Assembly: GCA_030448125.1 (NCBI GenBank)
Contig: JAUJNO010000002.1
Coordinates: 185,562 to 231,655 of the forward strand
Length of the DNA stretch: 46,094 nt
DNA from: Rubrobacteraceae bacterium
GTDB lineage: Bacteria > Actinomycetota > Rubrobacteria > Rubrobacterales > Rubrobacteraceae
Reading direction: 5' to 3'
Of this stretch, positions 17,172 to 25,657 are shown in pieces (positions within the stretch are counted from its first letter, which is position 1; each line of letters starts with the position of its first letter). The notes under the pieces were generated by a model, which was given only the letters and a program-made list of their open reading frames with translations, did no database searches and was not told the DNA's origin. Position numbers and translations under genes: made by a program.

Positions 17172-18404
17172 TCAACGTCTCGAAAGTTGTGGGTTTGGTT
17201 TTCTCTGCTTCTTGAAGGAGCGTCCATCGTGAGGTAACGTTTGAGCGCCCACTCCTCGCTGCTCCTCAAAGCTATCTCTGTGGCCAGGGTGCTCGCACTC
17301 GTCTCGCTCGGAAGACGCCCACTACCCTCGTCCGTCTCTTTACCTCTTTGAAGAGGCGCTCCAGCACGTTCGTCGTGCGTATCCTGGCGTGGTGGCTTCC
17401 CGGGTAGCGAATAGGTGAGCATCCTCTATCCCGCCTCGAAGACCAAAATCGCCTTAGGATAGCTCTTCTCGTAGAGCCGAGACAGACTCCTCCTTTCCTT
17501 CCTCCAGCCGTCTTGTCTCCTGACTTTTCAGAATTGCCTTGAGATCCTCCGCAGCCCTCCGCCACCGAAGAACTCGGCACGCTTGAGAGCACGTTACGCT
17601 CGAGGTGCACTACACCTCTGCCACCACTCTACCCCCGGCAGCTCCACCCGGGATGGCCTTTATCCCCGCTCATGATCGTCCGAAACCTACAGACGCACTC
17701 CCGAGAGTCCCCGGTCGATGAGACCCCGCAATAAGGAGGCGTAGGCGGCTCCCTTCTCCGTCCCGGCCCACCTCCACCGCCAATACCTCTCTAAAGCCCT
17801 CCTCGTCCACTCCTATGCAGGCCAGAAGCGCCATGCTCGTGACCCTCGCTCCCCACCTGACCTTCAGGTAGGTGGCGTCCAGGTAGAGATAGGGATAGCC
17901 TTTCTCCTCAAGCGAGCGCTCCCGCCATTCTTTCTGCTGCTTCGAGGCGAGAAGCGATTCGGCTCACGCGTCCTTACCAACCCTCACATTGCTCAAAGCG
18001 TCGGTGACGCTGCTCGGCTATCTTGCGTACAGAGATCCTAAGAGAGTACGTCTCAAGGATCGCCTCCTCGACGTCTCCGGTCATCGCTTGTATCGCTCGG
18101 CGACCTCGGTGACGAACTCGCCTTCCCGGTCTCGCGGAACTTCCAGGCGCTCGATCTTGCCTGCGGGGGTGAGGAGTTGCGAGTGCAGTGGCCGTTTCGC
18201 TCGCCGCGCCTGGTCGGGGTAAGCTCCGATGCTCGGCGTCGAGGTGCTCGGTCATCTCTTCTTCGAGCACCTCCTCGAGGGATCGCCTTCATAACCCCTC
18301 ACGGACCCGGGCTTGCACGTCTCGCTTCACGTCGTCACTCGAATTCCTTCTTCGGGGTCAAAGTCTGCCTCCTTACTCAACCCCCAACTTACTGAGCCAG
18401 CTGT
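17172..18404 (-). mobile_element. IS256-family (Mutator-type) insertion sequence, decayed
   Basis: About 1.23 kb inserted in the methyltransferase gene. It is flanked by CGTTGAG at 17165-17171 and 18405-18411, a 7-bp duplication (8 bp with one mismatch; IS256 elements usually duplicate 8-9). Removing one copy and the insert rejoins MDSYVE to DLRKLYEGRLP in frame. Both ends carry an imperfect inverted repeat around AAGTTGNGGGTT (about 17184 and the complement near 18385). The boundaries are inferred from the duplication. Confidence 0.75.
17195..18310 (-). pseudogene. IS256-family transposase, frameshifted
   Basis: On the minus strand the pieces appear in transposase order: VLEEEMTEHLDAEHRS (N-terminal), MTGDVEEAILETYSLRISVR KIAE, LSNVRVGKDA, YPYLYLDATYLKVRWGARVT SMALLACIGVDEEGFREVLA (DDE domain with the first Asp), then HLERNVLSSVP and RIRTTNVLERLFKEVKRRTR VVGVFPSETSASTLATEIAL near the C-terminus. 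These are hallmark Mutator/IS256 segments. Several frameshifts and a stop separate them, so the copy should be inactive. Confidence 0.8.
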
Positions 18405-19748
18405 CGTTGAGGATCTCCGCAAACTCTACGAAGGCAGACTACCTTCCTCTGTGGACCTAGTGTGTTACTGGTTCGAGAAGTCAAGGGCTCTGATCAAGTT
18501 GGGCAAGGCTGGCAGAGCAGGACTTCTTGCGACCAATTCTATTCGTGGAGGAAGAACCGCACCACGTTGACCCGGATCAAAGAGAGCGGAGGCATCTTCT
18601 TTGCCGAGAGCGACCAGCCTGTTGGTGTGGTGCCACGGTACGTGTCTCATGGTTGGGTTCGACGATGGTACTCAAAAGCGAGTATGTTCTCGACGGCGTT
18701 CCTACTGCGGAGATCAACGCGGATCTTACCGGCAAGATGAATTTATCCAGTGCATCGCGCCTTACGGAGAACGCCGGGATATCCTTCAGGGGAACGGCTC
18801 GAGCCGGGCCGTTCGAGATAGACGAGCCGACCGCGCTAGCTATGCTATCTGACGTAGGCAACCCTAACGGACGACCAAACAGCGACGTAATCAAACGCAG
18901 CATCAACGGCATAGATGTACTCGCAGGCCCCGCAACGTGTGGACTGTGGATTTTGGGACCAACATCTCCGAAGAGGACGCCGCCTTAAGCAAAGCTCCGT
19001 TCAGTACGTGCCGACAACGTTAAACCGCAGCGTGCAAGGTTCGAGAAAAGAACTACCGCAGAAGTGGTGGCTGTTCGCTAGGCCACGGCCAGATATGAGA
19101 AGAGCGTTGGCTCCGTTGTCCCGGTACACTAACAACCGCGGGTTTCCAAGCATAGGGTCTACGTTTGGATGCAAACCTCCGTGATCCCCTCGCTCATAGG
19201 AGTGTTTGCCCGAGATGACGACTACTTCTTCGGCGTGCTCCACTCGCAGGCCTGAGCTTTAGTCGTTGAAGATGAGGACCTCGCTTGAACCGCCCGCGTT
19301 ACACGTTAGCTTCGTGCTTCGAGACCTTCCCCTTCTACGACCCGGCAAAGAAGTCGAGCGATGATCGCGTGTCGAGGCGATTGCGGAGGCTACAAAGCGC
19401 CTGGACGAGTCGCGCAACTGGTTGAACCCCGAGGGCGCAGACGAAGCATTACTAAAGAAGAGAACACTGACGAACTGTACAACTGCCCGCCAGCTGGCTG
19501 GAGAACGCCCATGAAAATCTCGACCAGGCAGTATTCGCTGCTTACGGATGGGCGGAGGAACCCGGCGAATTGTCGGACGAGCTATAGACGGCTGCTGTAG
19601 CAGACCTGGAACGCAGCGAGTCGGTGTAGAGGGCACGGAAACCAACTTCATCTAACGCCCCCGGCGGGGCGAGAAGAAGAGGCAGCTTGGGCCGGGCTCG
19701 GGTAATATTCGAGATAGAGGAGAGCGTCAGGCTCCGCTATCGAGTTGT

Positions 19749-20671
19749 TTACAAAATGTGAATGGCTCGGCTAACCCCTCGTCGATAAACATACGCCGAA
19801 TCTCTGGCAGGCATATCAGGCCTTCGAATCGCCAAGCCCCCTTAGCGAAACAATCCCTTTAGCGGAGTGTCAAAGCCATGGCGTCCGCTCGGAACTGGTG
19901 GGTCTATGCGCAATATGTCATCATGCCCAACAACACCTCTGGCGGTTCCCAAGGACGAAGAGGATTGGGCGGTCATAAAAGGTCCACGATTCTCGGTGCC
20001 CAACCAGCTAGTCCTCCGGGGCAAGAATCTTGCTGCCAGCGTCGAATGGCTCCAAAGTGCAACCGAGACTCAGGACCCTCAAAAGACCTTTGGGCCAATT
20101 GAGCACCCCTATGGCCTCTACCGCCGCCAAACCGGTGGGGTTATTGGCATACACCCCTCCGTCGATCAGGGGGGTACCCACCGCAGATTGGTGAGTTGGG
20201 AAGAAGGTTGGAGCCGCTGCCGTGGCGAGGGCTACGTCTACGACCTTCTTCTTGTAATCTCGTTCAAACTTAGAGTGGTGAGCCGTCTTGTTGATGTACA
20301 CTTCGCCGGTGTCGAGATTTAGCGACGGAATGACGAGTCGCTTTGAGCTTTCCCCCAGCTTCCTCTCGCCAAACACGGTCTCCAGAGCATTCCTCAGCGG
20401 ACGATCGCTGTACTTCGCGACACGGAACCTTCTGATACTCTTAACGATCCGGTTGCCCCCGAGATGTCGGTCAGGTTCTCGTAAAGTCGTGAATGTCGCT
20501 CGCAGTTGGTAGCCGAGGCCCAGGGTATCTATCCCTCCCGTAGAAGTTCCCACTATCAGGTCGAAGTAGTCTGCCACTCGGCCTTCTATTGAGTCTTCGA
20601 TCGTGGCCAGGAAAAAGCAAGGAAAACACGCCCTTGATCCACTCGTCTATGGAGAGAATCCGCCTCGTCAA
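19749..20671 (-). pseudogene. Patatin-like phospholipase (CapV-type CBASS effector), frameshifted
   Basis: From TTG 20671: TRRILSIDEWIKGVF (normally SIDGGGIKG, the oxyanion loop, here damaged by a deletion), FLATIED..VADYFDLIVGTSTGG with the GxSxG nucleophile, VYINKTAHHSKFERDYKKKV, then ATAAAPTFFPTHQSAVGTPL and IDGGVYANNPTGLAAVEA with the DGG catalytic Asp. The C-terminus (WLGTENRGPFMTAQ..) is in another frame, ending at 19749. Patatins of this type hydrolyse membrane lipids when activated by a cyclic nucleotide. The start overlaps the stop of the CD-NTase gene (TTGA), so the two form one operon: type I CBASS. Confidence 0.75.
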
Positions 20672-21605
20672 GAGACGGTCCTCGGGAACGAATCTTCTCC
20701 TAGAAGGATTCGCCAGTATTCGATCGCGTCGTCCTTATCCGTAGCCTGATTAGCTAAGCGTGCAGCCTTAGCCCAAACGGTCGCCACTTCGTGGAACTTT
20801 TCCCAATCCTGCTTCTTCCATTCGGCATCGACAAAGATATCTCGCTCCCCGCTGGGTGTATAGAGGACTTGGCCGTACCAAGAAGATGCTGGCGTTGCGG
20901 AAGATGTGTTCGAGCAGCAGCAGGTATGTAGTCGGCGGGTCCACCCAAGAACAGATGGTCCGGCGAGTGAAAACCGGGAGGCATTCCAGGTGGAATGAGA
21001 TGGTATCCAGAGAAACTGCGTCCTCCAGATGTGGCACCTTGATTGCCGGTGCGAAGTTAGTCTGTGTCTTGCTCTCCCTGATTCTTCCAGCTAAGCCAAC
21101 CCTTGTGATAGCGGGCGTAACCGTCCTCACTGGTTGTTCTCTGGCCGGAACAGCCGGAAAGGTTCGCTTGAATCATCATGGAGGTGCCCGACTTGAAGAC
21201 ACCGGTAATCATCTCGATCCTAGGCTCGGTGTCCAACTTGATGCACATGCTCTGGTCGTCGTAACGAACCTTATCCTTGTACCGCCAGTCGTTCAGGAGC
21301 AGCTGCCTGATGTCGAAAATCTCGTCGCGATTGGCGGAGCGCTCTCCATTACCTGAGCCGGGCTGCGCCACCACGGCTGGCATAGGGCGATGATATCGAC
21401 GTCGTTGATAGTGTAAGTGGCCGTTTGGTGGCGATAAGGCCTGCAAGAAACAGACGGGAGACAACTCCCCTGCCAGACCGCTCTGGTCTTCGATGAGGGC
21501 CTTCACGGAGGAGTAGTGTTCGGACGCCTTCTTTTCAAAGGTCGAGCTAGGGTTGAGCCGTCCGAAAAAGTAGTTGAAATTGCTTGTCAGAGGGTGGTTA
21601 GCCAT
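20668..21605 (-). pseudogene. CD-NTase (CBASS cyclic-nucleotide synthase), frameshifted
   Basis: ATG 21605 opens NFNYFFGRLNPSSTFEKKAS, EHYSSVKALIEDQSGLAGEL, then in a shifted frame HQTATYTINDVDIIALC containing the DxD catalytic pair (the preceding GS is damaged). The C-terminal frames give LLNDWRYKDKVRYDDQSMCI KLDTEPRIE with the third acidic residue, GYARYHKGWLSWKNQ, RTRFSLDTISFHLE-like helices and KDDAIEYWRILLGEDSFPRT. The order and spacing match bacterial cGAS-like nucleotidyltransferases. It is paired with the downstream patatin effector. Several indels break it; activity is unlikely unless they are sequence errors. Confidence 0.72.
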
Positions 21606-21784
21606 AAAGGCACCAGTCCTTTCTGCGGGACGAGGCGGCGCACCCGCATCAGGAAATTAGCAGCATTTGTAGCAGCAAAACAGCCGCTGGTGGCGCTCGC
21701 ACCCTTGTGGATGTGGACCAAACTAGATATAATTGCACGACAAACTCCTAGCTTTTCTGGCGATTTGCGGGGGTTTTGTATCGG

Positions 21785-21816
21785 GGTCCGGGTTGCCGCC
21801 CGGACCTCATCTTTTT
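21785..21816 (+). terminator. Hairpin between the conserved hypothetical and CD-NTase genes
   Basis: GGTCCGGG (21785-21792), 6-base loop, CCCGGACC (21799-21806), then TCATCTTTTT on the plus strand. The T-tract is on the plus-strand side, so as an intrinsic terminator it faces right. Read on the minus strand it may still attenuate transcription ahead of CD-NTase. Confidence 0.45.
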
Positions 21817-21881
21817 GCCTCCTCATATCATGTGGACTCTCTTCCATTCTCGACAAGCGTCGGCTGTTCGCGCAGCCTACT

Positions 21882-22281
21882 CTTCATCTTGGATGCAGTC
21901 CGGTAACGTCTATGCTGGGGCTGTTCAAATTCAACAGGAGGATGCCGTCCTTGACCTCAACTCCGTAGCGCCGAGCGGTTGATACGTCCAATTCATGGCC
22001 TCCAGCGAACGCTTGGCCAGCGATCATAAATGTGGTAGGCGAACTCTTTCCCTGCGGCTTGACAGGGAAGCCTCGCGGGCTGGTGGGGAAACCGGACGTA
22101 AACCTATAACCTTGTTTGCGCGAGAGAAAAGTATTTCAACGGTCTCCGGCTCTCCCATAGCGCGATAGGCAGCTTTATTGAGGCTAAAGTGTCCACCTCG
22201 TTGGATTGTTACCATGGGGTTTGGGTTAGTGGTCGCCGCCCTCTTGTCGAAGACCTCGAACTCCGTGGTGTCAAACTCCAT
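21882..22281 (-). pseudogene. Conserved hypothetical protein, one frameshift
   Basis: ATG 22281 (GAGGAGGGACGCT upstream) gives MEFDTTEFEVFDKRAATTNP, NPMVTIQRGGHFSLNKAAYR, AMGEPETVEILFSRANKVIG and LRPVS. After a shift near 22090 it continues RGFPVKPQGKSSPTTFMIAG, QAFAGGHELDVSTARRYGVE and VKDGILLLNLNSPS. This two-part pattern (EVFDKRA..P.VTI...G.FSLNKAA, then Y.V..QG.......AGQAF) is a conserved bacterial family of unknown function that I remember from actinobacteria. It is on the same strand as the CBASS pair, about 280 bp upstream of it. Confidence 0.6.
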
Positions 22282-22707
22282 AGCGTCCCTCCTCTGTGTG
22301 GATCGCCGTATGGATGAGATCAGTACTCACTAGCAGGGGATTCTACAGGACGAGCCGGTAGTTTGCAAACTTCCTCCATTATTCGGAGAATTTGTATCCC
22401 GGAGTGCAAATACGCGTACGACCGCGCACCAGAGACCGGCAAGCTGTGTGGCAAATAGACACCTTGGTCCGCGGATTCATGGACGATTTCATCAACGCGA
22501 TTGGAGAGACGATTGGAGCCACTATTGAGTGGCTTTGGGCGTGACAACCGCGCCGTGTGTGACGTTCATAAGCGCCGATAAGACTTGTATGCTTTAATTA
22601 TGGGGCGCGTGAGGGCCGGCGCAGGCCACCTAACACGCGGGAGATCGGTTTGCGCGTGGCCGTAGGCCGGTCTCCTCATACGGCCACAATCCGTAGGAGA
22701 CACATAC
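22282..22707. other. Intergenic stretch before the recombinase
   Basis: The stretch holds a 75-codon minus-strand frame (22320-22547) and a short plus-strand frame ending MDDFINAIGETIGATIEWLW (TGA about 22541). Neither has a convincing ribosome-binding site or a recognised product. An AT-rich segment at 22575-22600 (TTGTATGCTTTAATTATG) could be the recombinase promoter. Confidence 0.35.
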
Positions 22708-24466
22708 ATGGATTATCCGGCGAGATGCATCCTCCGACCAACCGCCCCGTGTGGCACTTACGTAAGGGTCTCGACAGACGAGCAATCGAAGAATGGCTAC
22801 AGCATCCCCGACCAGATACGCGAGCTTACTCGCCACGCCGAACATGGGTAATGAGTGGTGGTCCCGCCCATCGTGGACGACGGCTACAGCGGGGCGTCTC
22901 CTAATCGCCCCGGCCTCTCCCGCGTGATAGAGCTTGCCGAGGCAGGGGAGATCGACCTCGCGATAGCCACCAAACGCGACCGGTGGTTCCGCAGCCGTCT
23001 GTACCGCCTCATGCTGGACGAAGACATGGAGGAGTACGGCTGTCGCCTCGTGGCTCTGAACGACACCAACAACCAGATCGGCGACGGGGTACAGGACGAG
23101 TTCGCCGAATGGGGAGCGCAAGGAGATAACCAAGCGCACCCGGGCGGGGAAGATGGAGAAGGCACGCTCGGGCCGGGTCGTCCAATCCGCCGCGCCTTAC
23201 GGGTTCCGGCGTATCGGGGAAGGAAAGGAAGCCCGCTACGAGCAGGACCCGGCCACGATGCCTATTGTTCGCCGGATAATCGAGATGGTGGCTGAGGGGT
23301 CGAGCCTCCGCTCGATTCAGTGTCGTTTCCAGGAAGGCATCTTGTCTCCTGGCAGGAAATCTTTATGGTCCCCGGAGGCGATTCGCCGGGTCGTCCTGCA
23401 GGACGCCCATCGCGCCCACACCTGCGAAGAGTTACGGGGGCTGGTCGCGGAGGGTGTGTTGGGGGAGGATGTGTTCTCATCGACCCCGAACAGCGTTACG
23501 GGTTTGGTGGTATGGGCAGGAAGAAGTCAAGAAGACCCGGCGCGGACGGAAGGTCGTGCCGCGTCCTCCGGGACCAATGGGTAGCCTGCCCGGTCCTTGG
23601 CTCGGGGTCTAGCCCCGGCTCGGTTAGCTTGCTCCGCAGACCCTCGTGGACAAGGCCCGTGCCGCTATCCAGAACAACGAACGCCCTTCCCGGGCGGACA
23701 ACATCCTCTGCGGCAGCTTTCGGGTGGTATCGCCCGTTGCGTCTGCAGGCGGACGATGCTCCCCAAGCGCATAACAGGTAAAGGCAAAAAATCTACCACT
23801 ACTATTGCTGCCACTCTTACTGGCGGACCCCCCGCAGAACGGTGCGGACACGGCAAAGTCCACCCCGCAAGGGAGTTGGAGGAACGCGTGGAGGGCTGGG
23901 TCCTGTCGCTCGTGCGCGATCCCGAGATCCTACGCGAGAAGGTGGCGGCGCAAGCCGAGGCCGAGCGCCAGCGGCTCTCGCGGGCCAGCCACGACGTGTA
24001 GCTCGCCTCCGCGCTCGCCTCGAAACCATAGCCAAGACCCGGCGTGGGTACCTCCAACAACAAGCGGAGGGGTCATCGAGACGATAGACGAGCCCAGGGC
24101 GTTGCTCGCTCCCTGGACGCCGAAAGGGTCTACCGTCGAGAGCGAGATAGAGGCGCTCGGGGACCAGGAGGACCGGCTGCGGCAACTGGACATGTTACCC
24201 GCGCTCGTGGACGAATATTTGCAGGACTTAGCTTATCTGGTGGACGGCAGCGGCATCTTTCCCCGCGAATACGAGACCGTGCCCGAAGAACGTACGCCCG
24301 ACAGCCCGCTCGGGGCGTATACGCTCACCCCGGAGCGCATCCGTGATCTTACGGAAGAGGAGCAGGCCGCGAAGAGCTCCAAGCCTGCAACGCCCGGTCC
24401 GCGAGGTTCCGGGACCTTTACCAGTCCCTGGGCTTGTCGGTCATGGTCTACAAGGACGGCACCTAG
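22708..24466 (+). pseudogene. Large serine recombinase (integrase), frameshifted
   Basis: From ATG 22708: CGTYVRVSTDEQSKNGYSIP (resolvase domain with the catalytic Ser in RVS), IDLAIATKRDRWFRSRLYRL, MLDEDMEEYGCRLVALND, EFAEWEREEITKRTRAGKME (from two frames), then the recombinase domain (AAPYGFRRIGEGKEARYEQD, IVRRIIEMVAEGSSLRSIQC), a zinc-ribbon region, and a long coiled-coil (REKVAAQAEAERQRLSRASH, IEALGDQEDRLRQLDMLPAL) ending VMVYKDGT at TAG 24464-24466. The total of about 586 residues fits a large serine integrase. At least five indels break it. Its end lies 55 bp from the right att repeat, marking it as the element's integrase. Confidence 0.82.
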
Positions 24467-24511
24467 AGTTCTCGTCGTCGCTCGGAGCGCCCGCACATGT
24501 TTTGCCGGGTG

Positions 24512-24535
24512 TCACCCCCGCCTCGATGGGGGTGA
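24512..24535. repeat. Right attachment-site repeat within a palindrome
   Basis: TCACCCCC (24512-24519) and GGGGGTGA (24528-24535) form an inverted repeat around GCCTCGAT. The 14-bp core CTCGATGGGGGTGA at 24522-24535 is the direct repeat of 11662-11675. Dyad symmetry at the crossover site is typical of serine-integrase att sites. Confidence 0.65.
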
Positions 24536-24980
24536 GTGGATAGACGCTCTTGAGGGTGGGGCGCACGGGGCGCGACGAGGGAGTGCATGCCGTGTTCTGC
24601 TGCGAACGAGCGCATGGCCCGCAGGATCTCCGAGCTCAACCCTCGCCTCTGGTGCTCCGGCGATACGAGGCGGCCAGAGCAGAGAGCCGTTGGCGTGCGA
24701 CGTTCGTGGTGGGCGTCTATTGCTCGCTCCATTACCTCGTCGACCGTGGGCGGCAGATCCTCTAACGTACCATCCCAGACGAAGGGATGGGGTGCCCGAG
24801 CGCGATGAGGGTTTCGGCGGGATAGCAGAACAGGATCTGAAAACCGGCGAAGGTGTCGAAGAGCGAGTCCCAGTAGGGCGTGCGGCGTGGGCATGAAGGT
24901 GGGCCATGCCTCTCCGGCCAGGCGATCTACTTGCTCTGCGAGTTCGGGCCTTCGTTCAAGGTTACTGTTTCGAAAGACAT
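24522..24980 (-). pseudogene. N-terminal half of the split GNAT acetyltransferase gene
   Basis: Minus-strand ATG 24980 opens MSFETVTLNE. Across several frames it gives VDRLAGEAWPTFMP, YWDSLFDTFAGFQILFCYPA ETLIALGHPIPFVWDGTLED, LPPTVDEVMERAIDAHHERR and LVSPEHQRRGLSSEILRAMR SFAAEHGMHSLVAP, where the QRRGLSSEIL segment is the acetyl-CoA-binding loop of GNAT enzymes. It ends SVYPLTPIE exactly at the repeat. The continuation RYARWQRSDG lies at 11371-11675. Three or more indels are present even in this half. It follows the response regulator gene by 21 bp. Confidence 0.75.
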
Positions 24981-25001
24981 TTCGGTTTGGTCTTGCCTGC
25001 C

Positions 25002-25657
25002 CTATCCCAACCCCGCCTCGCGGGCGCGGATGATGGCCTGGGTTCGGTCGGCGACCCGGAGCTTGGCGAGGATGTTGGAGACGTGGTTTTGGACGGTCTT
25101 GAGGCTGAGGTAGAGGCGGCGAGCGATCTCGGGGTTCTTGCCCTTGCGCGATGAGGGCGAGGATCTCGCGCTTCGCGATCGCTGAGCTCCCGGGAAGGCG
25201 CGCGGCGGGACAGTGGGACGGATGCCGGCAAAGTAGTCCATGAGCCGAATGGCGACCGCCGGGCTGAAGATGGCCCCTCCGTCGCCGACTGCATCGATGG
25301 CCCGGAGCATCTCGTCCCCGCGCGCACCCTTGAGCAGGTAGCCTCGCGCCCCGGCACGCATAGCCCGGAAGACTGTGCCGTCGTCCTCGAACATGGTGAC
25401 GACGAGGACGCGGACGTGCGGACTATCCTGAACGATCTCTCGCGTGGCCGTTATGCCGTTGACCTCCGGCATCTTTATGTCCATGAGGATCACATCTGGC
25501 TGGAGCCTCTGGGCTAGAGAGATGGCCTCCTCCCCGGTCGTCGCCTCCCCGACCAGCTCCGCGTCGGGCGTCGAGGTCAGTAGTGCCCGCAGACCGTCGC
25601 GAAACATAGGGTGGTCGTCCGCGACGAGCACCCGGAGCGGCTCGATGAGTGCATCAT
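25002..25657 (-). CDS. NarL/LuxR-family response regulator 1, partly frameshifted
   Basis: The receiver domain is intact from VLVADDHPMFRDGLRALLTS through LQPDVILMDIKMPEVNG (phospho-acceptor Asp) and the conserved Lys in ARGYLLKGA. The LuxR helix-turn-helix is NPEIARRLYLSLKTVQNHVS NILAKLRVADRTQAIIRARE. The linker contains a double shift: ELSDRE is in another frame and phase is regained at GKNPEIARR. The 5' end is also unclear. ATG 25657 overlaps the kinase stop (ATGA) but is out of phase with the receiver, and GTG 25631 is the first in-phase start. It forms a two-component system with the kinase upstream. Confidence 0.75.

Larger units (their letters stand above)
15648..19654 (+). pseudogene. 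MmeI/YeeA-like restriction-modification (DNA methyltransferase) gene, frameshifted and interrupted by an IS
   Basis: Joining frames gives, in order: an N-terminal nuclease-like domain (GGGKGFADVWYKGRFAWEYK GKHKDL, the D...ExK-type site), a helical region (LFDAMATGGDFLLEDIPHFN, LGAHYTSRE), a methyltransferase core (EQLYGIETNPYAHELAQVAV, then VIVGNPPFLG, the NPPF motif of N6-adenine methylases), a CYWFEKSRALIKLGKAGRAG segment, and a target-recognition/C-terminal part (LDGVPTAEINADLTGKMNLS, KWWLFARPRPDMRRALAPLS). This is the layout of single-chain MmeI-type enzymes that cut and methylate DNA. At least eight indels and one IS256-family insertion (17172-18404) break it. The start at ATG 15648 and the end near 19654 are approximate. 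Confidence 0.7.
11662..24535. mobile_element. Integrated 12.9-kb element (serine-recombinase type) in a GNAT gene
   Basis: The boundaries are the direct repeats CTCGATGGGGGTGA at 11662-11675 and 24522-24535. Outside them lie the two halves of one GNAT gene on the minus strand. A large serine recombinase gene ends 55 bp from the right repeat, the usual place of an integrase next to its att site. Cargo includes a MmeI-like restriction-modification gene carrying an IS256-family insertion, a CBASS CD-NTase plus patatin pair, a PadR regulator and several small proteins. Most cargo genes are frameshifted. No conjugation or phage structural genes are recognised, so it is a small integrative or cryptic element with anti-phage cargo. 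Confidence 0.75.
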
